64,000 nucleotides of DNA, from the NCBI GenBank assembly GCA_027924585.1, contig BSBM01000826.1:11811501-11875500 (forward strand), read 5' to 3'. Below, piece by piece: positions 57,646 to 64,000 of this stretch. The notes beneath the pieces were generated by a model. The model was not told the DNA's origin. It did not search any database and saw only the letters and a program-made list of their open reading frames with translations. Numbering within the stretch: the first letter of the stretch is position 1; every line of letters starts with the position of its first letter. This stretch comes from Larix kaempferi (taxonomy: Eukaryota > Streptophyta > Pinopsida > Pinales > Pinaceae). The position numbers and the translations under genes were made by a program.

Positions 57646-58950
57646 GCAAGTAAGATGAGTCGAAAATTCTATTAATATGGTACAAAAAGATACAAAAATG
57701 GTATAGAGAGACACACAGAGTTTACTGAGACTCAAAAAGGCCCTTCCTGAGTTGGGAAAAACAGGCGCCCACAGAACAGCTTAATAGTCAGAGCCCAAAG
57801 GCATTACATAGATAAACTTAACAATAGAACCAGAAAGCATAACTGCTTCACATAGGAAAACAGATGCCAATAAACCCACGTCAGACCAAAACTGACTTCT
57901 AGGGGCCAAAAAAACAGAATAGCATCGAGCATACCAATAACTAATATCGACAACAAAACCGCAGACACCAGACAAAGAGAGAAAAATACGGTCTATTCAA
58001 CGCGTATGCCTCGGCTCCTAGCTCCTGGCTTCCTAAGGATCACGGAAGATGAGCGCTTCCACTAAAGCCTCCAGAGTGCACATGCTTTCCATTTCCTTCT
58101 GTTGAGTCTCTTTCATTCCCTCGATGATGTCTTTCATGTCTTTGAAAATTGCTCTTGCACCTGGATTTTGCGAGGCAACAAAATTCTACCTGCCCAGAAG
58201 GGTTTGGTTGCAATCTGACGGCCCTACTACTCCTTGACATCCTGCTGCAATGAGATTTCCAAATGAGCAATATGGGCCTCAATATCCACGGGGGTTTCTT
58301 CTAGGTAAAGATGCGCCCAGTCGAAATCCAAAGGATGATCATCCTCCAAGATGTTCAGCTGGTTGGAAGAGCCTTACCCCCTGTTCCTGCCACTCGCCCC
58401 GGTGTTCCACTTAGAGCCACAACGATTGCAAAGATGCATGCGGGGGGGCATAATGCTGAGAAAGATGGTGTCGGATGGAAAGGAAAAGCCACCAACAAAC
58501 TGAAACCACTTCTTCCGGAAATGGAACAGACACAACATACCATTTCTCAGGGTAGGGAAAGCTAAGTTAACAATTCTGACCTGCCTGCCTTGGTCTGCCT
58601 TATTGGATTTATAATCCATAATCCTGCAGTTAGATATGGTCATTGTACCGGGCCTTAAGTTTCCATTGATTAAAATGATTACTGTTCTCTCCCTTCCTGA
58701 GGCCTCGCATGTTTGGTATGCTATGATCCTTCGAGTTCGACTGCAACCGATACGAGTCCATCTGCTGAGATCATAAACTGCATCACCTACAACCGGTACG
58801 ATACAATCTGTTGAGATCATAACCTGCTTAATCCTTCTCCTCATATTAATTCTTTCGCTGCTCCCGTCCTTACCTTGAGTACTGAATATAAAGTGAGTTA
58901 GATATATGGGAAGGGATACTCGTGGGAGTAAATTACGTCGGTCAACCAGC
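57646..58950 (-). other. 3' untranslated region of LINE C, with an unexplained 214-codon ORF
   Basis: Lies between the end of RNase H and the poly-A tail. A minus-strand frame of 214 codons (58374-59018) overlaps the last ~68 bases of ORF2 in another frame and has no stop, although ORF2 itself has many. It includes a CNRCGSKW group near its end but no domain that I recognise. It may be chance. Confidence 0.45.
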
Positions 58951-60432
58951 CTAATATCCACTTGGAGAAATAACTCTGACTGTGTACATGGAAACTCTTG
59001 ACAGATGATCATTAGCATGGGGTGATATTGGGCTTATGCGTGGCCTTGCATCTTCTCTACCATGTGCCTCTTCGCATATGTGATGAGTGGAGCCATCTAG
59101 GGGGTTAAGATCAACAACTGCAATCTCACGGCATTGTCTTCTAGCCACGTGATTGCATGCACCTTCAAGCATCCCTGGTTTGAAGGCTACGCATGCTTCA
59201 ACACCATTTTTAGCCAGCTCATCCGCCAACCTGCTTCCTTTACTTTGCACATGCATGAAATGGATAGTCGGGGTGGTAAGGAAAAGTTGTTGAAGCTGGG
59301 ACAGTCTGCATTCCCATCTCGAGTTGTGCGAAACTTTGGCCACAGCAAACCCCCTCTGGATACATCCAACCATCGCGATCAGGATACTAGAATTGCCCTC
59401 AATTATCAGAGGTAACCACTTCTAAGTAATCACCCATTTGATTCCATTCACAATGCCTTCTAGCTCAAAAAAATTATTTGTTGTTTCACCCAAGTTTCCC
59501 CAGAAAACGCCAATTATCATCCCAAATTCATTTATGATCGCACCCCAAAAACCTGCAGGACTCATGTTCCATTTAGCCACACCATCAAACCTGAGCTTAA
59601 GAGTTCCAGGTGGAGGAGGTTTCCAGAAGTTCGGGCTATGGGGCTTGACCGACTTTTCACACTCTTCGATAGTACATTTCGGTAATCTATAAATCCCCCA
59701 AACATTTAGAATTAATCTTTTTGCAGAATCAACATTCCCTGCATCAGGGGGCCAATGGTTAAGATGTAAATTTTCTTGTAGGTGAACTTCAAGAATCAAC
59801 CATATTGCCTCAGTGCTACGGTACTTACCCTCGAAAATTCTCTGATTTCTTTCTTTCCAGACCTCCCACACCACAAAACCAGGGAACAAATCCCAAATGC
59901 AGTTTAGGAGTTCATCTTTTAATGGCTAAGACTGCCATGTGGCCAGAGGGAGGTCAAGACGGCCTCAAACCCTTGTGGTTTTTCTAAATATTTCTTCCCC
60001 CCTACCCCAGAGTGAAGAGGCCAATGGGAATTCATCTAGAAGGTGATTGATGGTTTCATTGTCTTGAAGGAACATACAGCAACGTGAGGGACCTTAGAGG
60101 CCCATTTTCCATAAATTTTCCCAAGTTATGATACATCGATGTAGTAGAAGCCAGCCAAAGGTGACGATTTTGGGCCAAAGATTCCTTAGCGAGACTTTTT
60201 TCCATTTTTCCTCCCATGACATTCTGTCATGCCCTTCTAGAAGGCTAACCGCTTCAACTATGTTGAAGTTCCTAGTATTAGAGTAACCCCATTGGTATTT
60301 ATCTAGTCCCTCCACCAGAGAGATCTGACATTTAAGAATCTCCTCATAAAAGGTATCCATGTTCTCCTTCGGAGTCAAAGCTTGCCACCACTGTTTTGGT
60401 TTCCAGACATTGACATGATGCCCTTCCAACAT
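58951..60432 (-). pseudogene. LINE C zf-RVT and RNase H (broken)
   Basis: 60094-60432 carries the segment before the zinc finger (LRNLWPKIVTFGWLLLHRCI.TWENL), followed by a degenerate finger GPSRCCMF...NHLLDEF. 59422-59889 has FVVWEVWKERNQRIFEG and the RNase H start PPPGTLKLRFDGVAKWN with ELEGIVNGIKW. 58951-59373 has the C-terminal RNase H block HFMHVQSKGSRLADELAKNGV. At least three stops fall between these parts. ORF2 ends at 58951. Confidence 0.88.
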
Positions 60433-61059
60433 TGGTTCCCAAAAGTCCTGGACCTTTTCCCATGTGCTACTTTGAAGGTACTAATTTAACTCCTAGATAT
60501 CCTCTCTGTCTTCAAGTCTGGGAAATTGTTGCCATGCAACCCTGAGAAAGGAGGCTGAGGCTGCGTCCCGGATCTCTTAGAAGTTGTGCCGTTGAACTAA
60601 TCCCTGGTTCATTTGATCTGATTTCCATATATGCGAACCAGGTGGATTTTCCCCAAATATGATAAGGTCCTGCTTGGGCCAGTTGGGAGCATATTTCCTA
60701 TGCCAAAGAAGCTCCCACGGTTCCTCCATATGAGTGGTCCATCTCCACCAGATTTTGACCCCCATCACCCTATTAACACATAGCAGAGTCTGAAGACCAA
60801 GACCCCCTACCCCTTTTGGAGTACACAGGATATCCCATTTCACCAAGGCCCATTTACTCTATTCCTGGGTACCCTCCCACAGGAAGTTCCTCTGGAGATT
60901 GTGGATTTGTTTGAGGACCTCTTTTGGGGCAGCCACCACCGAGAAGAGATATACAGGCATGGCTTGAAGCAAGTCAACTTAACCAAATGAGGCGGTTGGG
61001 GAAATTCAGGGCTCTAAAAGTCCACAATTCAAGTTTTCTCTTGAGTTTGTCTAGAAGGT

Positions 61060-61064
61060 CCTTC
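61060..61064. repeat. Target site duplication of solo LTR, left (CCTTC)
   Basis: CCTTC on both sides of the LTR (also 61564-61568). Confidence 0.93.
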
Positions 61065-61563
61065 TGTTAGAAAAACAGGATCGTAGAGCAATAGCAATAA
61101 ACATAAATGCAAATATAATCACACATACACATTACAAGAAAGACACAGATATATCATGGCTCACCCAATTTGGTCTACGTCCACACTGAATTTTCCAGTC
61201 CTTTTATTATACTATCCAACAAGGTGAAGGGATACAACCTGCAGCACAGTCGCTGCACTTCCTCTTCACTGTCTCACCATCTCTCTTCTTGATCTCAAGG
61301 ATATTTACAATGCATAAAACCTAATACATGATACCTAGACATATTACAATGTATTTCTTTTATAAGGGAAATACAATGGGGAAATACCACAGGATACCCA
61401 AAACCATGGTCCCGAAAACAACTGGCGAAAACAACCCCAAAAGTTTTTCTCGGAGGCGCTTCCCTCGAACCCCAACGTTAGGGAATGACTATACAGTCCT
61501 CTGGGGTGCACGGCTAAGACAATATTATCTATAAGACTCGAGGATCTGGCTCCACAGCTAACA
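61065..61563 (-). repeat. Solo LTR (499 bp) in LINE C
   Basis: TGTTAG...CTAACA ends and perfect 5-bp target duplications show an LTR retrotransposon that was reduced to one LTR by recombination. The minus orientation is suggested by a TATA-like CTTATAAAAG near 61351-61361 on that strand and by AATTGGGTGAGCCATGATAT near 61145-61175, wording typical of Copia LTR 3' halves. No related LTR elsewhere in the window. Confidence 0.93.
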
Positions 61564-63099
61564 CCTTCCATGAGACGTGTCGAATTGTGGGGTCCTTCAT
61601 GGTTCCACCCAGATATTTAGACAAGGGATGCCAATCAGAGAATTCCAGAATATGAGGTATGTTTCTATGGGTAATTATCGGCATGTTAAAGAAATAGACC
61701 TGAGATTTTTCCTTATTGATTTCCTAGCAGCTCGCACTGAGAAAGATGTCTAGGATTATTTTGATGCCATTAGCTTCCTGAATAGAGGAGGGGCTCATTA
61801 GCATGGTGTCGTCAACAAATTGCTAGTGGGTTTGGGGAACCAATCCGTCACAAAGGTTTAGGCCAAGAATAATATTACTTTGTTGAGTTGCTCCTAACAT
61901 TCTTCCTAGCCCTTCCACAATGATAATGAATAGAAATGGGGATAAGGGGTCCCCCTGATGAATTCCATTAACCAAAATTGAGAAGAAGGGGGAAGAGACC
62001 AAGCTCATTATCCAGTCAATCCAAATATAGGTGAAACCAAAAGACCTTAGTACCTCGGCTAAGAAGGTCCAATTTAACTTATCATAGGCTTTGGACAAGT
62101 CCAGTTTGAGAAGCATACCTTGTATTTTTTCCTTCTTTATGGAGTGGATGGATTCATGGACCATAATTATACCATCCAGGATTTGGTGCCCTTCCACAAA
62201 ACCCGCCTGCTTTGGAGCAGAGGGAGGAGCGCACGTAACTAATTACAAATGACCTTTGTTATGACTTTATAAATGACATTACAAAGGGATATGGGCCTAA
62301 ACTTTCACGGGTCTTCTGTGCCTGTTTCCTTTGGGATGAGCGTCATAAAAGTGGCATTGAGAGCTTTGAGGATGCTTCTTGACCGATGAGAATCTTCCAC
62401 TATAGCCAGAACTTCTGATTTCAACCAATCCCAACAGGTATGGAAGAAGTTGGTGGTGAGGCCATCCGAGCCGGGGACTTTGTCTACCGCCATCTGCTTG
62501 ATTGCTTCCCCAACTTAATCCATGCTTATGGTTTTCATGAGAAGCTTGTTATGGTCTTCCATAATCGGTAAAGAAATCGTTCAGGGTCTGTTCCATCTCC
62601 GGTTGTGTTTCTGCAAGACTTCCGTCCCCTCTCTTAAGTCGCACCACCCAGTTCCCATGCCGATGTTGGATGGACGCTTTATGAAAATATTTTGTATTGC
62701 ACTCTGTGTGCGCTCCCCATCTTTCAACCATTGGTTCCTAGATTTTTGTTTCCAGATTAGTTCTTCTTGTTGATCCTTAAGATTGAGTTCTTTAAGAAGG
62801 TTTTGTTCTTGTTCCCTCAACTCCACGGAATAGCCCCTAGACATGGCAGCACTCTGTACCTCATTCATTTTAATATCTAACAGTTTCTTGCATTGGAAAA
62901 TGTTCCTAAAGGTGTCTTTATTTCATTTCTTGATTTTACCTTTTAGGTACTTTATCTTTTGTTGAAAGTGGTACATCAAGGTTCCTGTGATGGGGGTTCA
63001 ATTCTGCCACCACTGTCTCATTTGATCCAGAAATTCAGGGTGGAGGAGCAAGAATTGTTCGAACCTAAACGGCCTATGGAGGTTCTCCCCTATTCTCTG

Positions 63100-63789
63100 C
63101 TAATCGAGGCTGATCGGCCAATGGTGTGAGCCTGTAGAGGAGAATATGACTGTCGACAACTTCCCCCCTCCCATCATAATGGATTTAGACACCAGGAACC
63201 TGTCCAGCCTGGATGCAATGCTTTTGTTGTTCCAAGTGAACAAACCGTTGTAGGTTCTAACATCAATTAGCTCCACCATTTCAATCACCTCCGAGAAGTA
63301 ATCACTGCTAGGGTGCAGGCAGCAGATTCCCCCTCGCTTCTCATCCAAACTCCTGATCAAGTTAAAGTCTCCCCCTAAGACCCATGGGCGCAGACCAAGC
63401 TCTCTTTTGAGGCTGAGCAAGGAGTCAAAGAAAGAATTATTCAAGTTGGCTATTGACGGTCCATACACATTGGACAAAAAACCTTTGACTCTAGTTCCTA
63501 TAACATGAAAAGAAGATGATAAGATAAAATTTGAGGCCATCCAATCGATCCAACTCACCTCCTTGGGGTTCCAAAGAATGTCAATTCCCCCAGCCATTCA
63601 AATAACATCAGTAACTATGACTTCACAATGTTTCCAAATTTTCTTCCCGATAGATCAAAGATTCATTTCGGAACATTTATTTTTTTGGAGAAAAACTATA
63701 GAAGGCCTTTCTAGTTCAATATTCTATCTCAGAAGATGGGTCTTTAGAAGGCTCTTACAACCTCTAATATTCCAGGATGTAATCCACAT
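63100..63789 (-). pseudogene. LINE C endonuclease domain (broken)
   Basis: ATG at 63789 begins MWITSWNIRGCKSLLK, the usual start of plant LINE ORF2 endonucleases. After two stops and a frame-preserving degenerate stretch, 63100-63597 gives GGIDILWNPKEVSW, VYGPSIANLN, WVLGGDFNLIRSLDEKRGG (the GDFN catalytic block), FTWNNKS..SRLDRFLVS and the terminal GSHHWPISLD (normally SDH.PI; here the S-D-H aspartate is lost as S-H-H). It would nick target DNA. Confidence 0.9.
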
Positions 63790-64000
63790 CTTATAACAAT
63801 TTGGGGTTGGAGGAGGCTAGGGCCGCATCGATAGTTGGATACTGGAAACTAGTTTCTTCCCAACCGTTTGAATTATTTCAATATTATTGCGTCATCCCCT
63901 TCCCCCCCTACTTTTCTTTTTTCCCTCGGTTTCCTTTAAGGATTCAGAAGCTATGCCCAGATATTTGATCTTTTTTGTCTTTATGATGGCTTGTTCTAAC
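63790..64000 (-). other. Leader or ORF1 end of LINE C
   Basis: Non-coding or the last part of ORF1. A Lys/Gly-rich reading with stops is visible but no domain. Confidence 0.4.

Larger units (their letters stand above)
60577..62868 (-). pseudogene. LINE C reverse transcriptase (broken, interrupted by a solo LTR)
   Basis: Blocks from 62868 down: KSRNQWLKDGERT with a frameshift into NTKYFHKASIQHRHGN; VPGSDGLTTNFFHTCWDWLK; FRPISLCNVIYKVITK; EGHQILDGIIMVHESIHSIK; the catalytic LLKLDLSKAYDKLNW; GIHQGDPLSPFLFIIIVEGLG; and QFVDD (61808-61819). After the solo LTR the thumb/connection region continues with FSVVAAPKEVLKQIHNLQRN and KWALVKWDILCTPKGVGGLG (60577-60970). It keeps both catalytic aspartate blocks that LINE A partly lost. 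Confidence 0.9.
57636..64000 (-). mobile_element. L1-type LINE, long copy (LINE C), continues past window end
   Basis: A minus-strand LINE: its poly-A tail appears as a T run at 57636-57645. Reading from 63789 down, ORF2 holds endonuclease, RT, zf-RVT and RNase H, followed by a 1.3-kb 3' untranslated region. Numerous stops and frame changes show it is inactive. It is interrupted by a solo LTR (61065-61563). The part beyond 63789 contains only the leader or the end of ORF1, with no domain visible. It was inserted into an R-repeat fragment. Confidence 0.92.

Noticed and set aside
1-64000. CRISPR arrays, bacterial operons, rRNA genes, viral genomes
   Set aside because: Nothing in the window has spaced identical short repeats, ribosome binding sites with compact genes, rRNA signatures or virus-specific genes. 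All RT-bearing parts are explained by plant Copia and LINE elements.

Overview
This window looks like repeat-dense nuclear DNA of a land plant with a large genome. The signs are tRNA-primed Copia elements with standard protein order, plant L1-type LINEs that carry a C-terminal RNase H, and a DREB-type AP2/ERF transcription-factor gene. A second non-LTR reverse transcriptase, of the type I associate with gymnosperms, ferns and bryophytes, hints at a non-angiosperm such as a gymnosperm, but that is a low-confidence inference. I found no intact cellular gene. The only recognisable host gene is a broken ABI4-like AP2/ERF gene (42975-44032, minus), with part of a second copy at 25442-25690.

Layout. 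1-3794: a gag-only LTR retrotransposon on the minus strand (tRNA-Asp primer site, 1.8-kb LTR) inserted into a LINE (3795-6220, plus). 6221-7499 and 16854-18830: old non-coding sequence, split by a complete but dead Copia element (7500-16853, minus, TSD CCATC). The leader of that Copia contains a ~3.1-kb near-palindrome (13239-16376) with an extreme GC-rich core. 18831-25690 and 33315-44400: two related loci. Each holds an unusual element with ~3-kb repeats (here called R-I-R, for repeat-internal-repeat), then a shared AT-rich tail, then the 3' end of an ERF gene. The second locus keeps the whole ERF pseudogene and its promoter. Between them lies a second Copia (26030-32994, minus, TSD TTTAT) whose gag-protease-integrase part is replaced by unrelated gene-like sequence. 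45326-46800: a LINE 3' fragment. 47129-57470: a 3'-truncated Copia (plus) split by a young-looking non-autonomous LTR element (48208-54958, TSD GTACT) that encodes one very long ORF without reverse transcriptase. 57471-57635: an R fragment. 57636-64000: a long LINE (minus) with poly-A tail, RNase H, zinc finger, RT and endonuclease, interrupted by a solo LTR (61065-61563, TSD CCTTC).

The genes do not form a cellular pathway. The window is a record of nested insertions, and the order can be read from interruptions: LINE before LTR element 1; Copia 1 before or with the palindrome; R-I-R before duplication of the ERF flank; Copia 3 before the 48.2-kb element; LINE C before the solo LTR. All autonomous coding regions carry stops or frameshifts. 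The best leads are the large palindrome, the gene-like insert in Copia 2, the long ORF of the 48.2-kb element, the R-I-R element with an unrecognised conserved reading frame, and the ERF pseudogene with a 60-bp telo-box repeat in its promoter.
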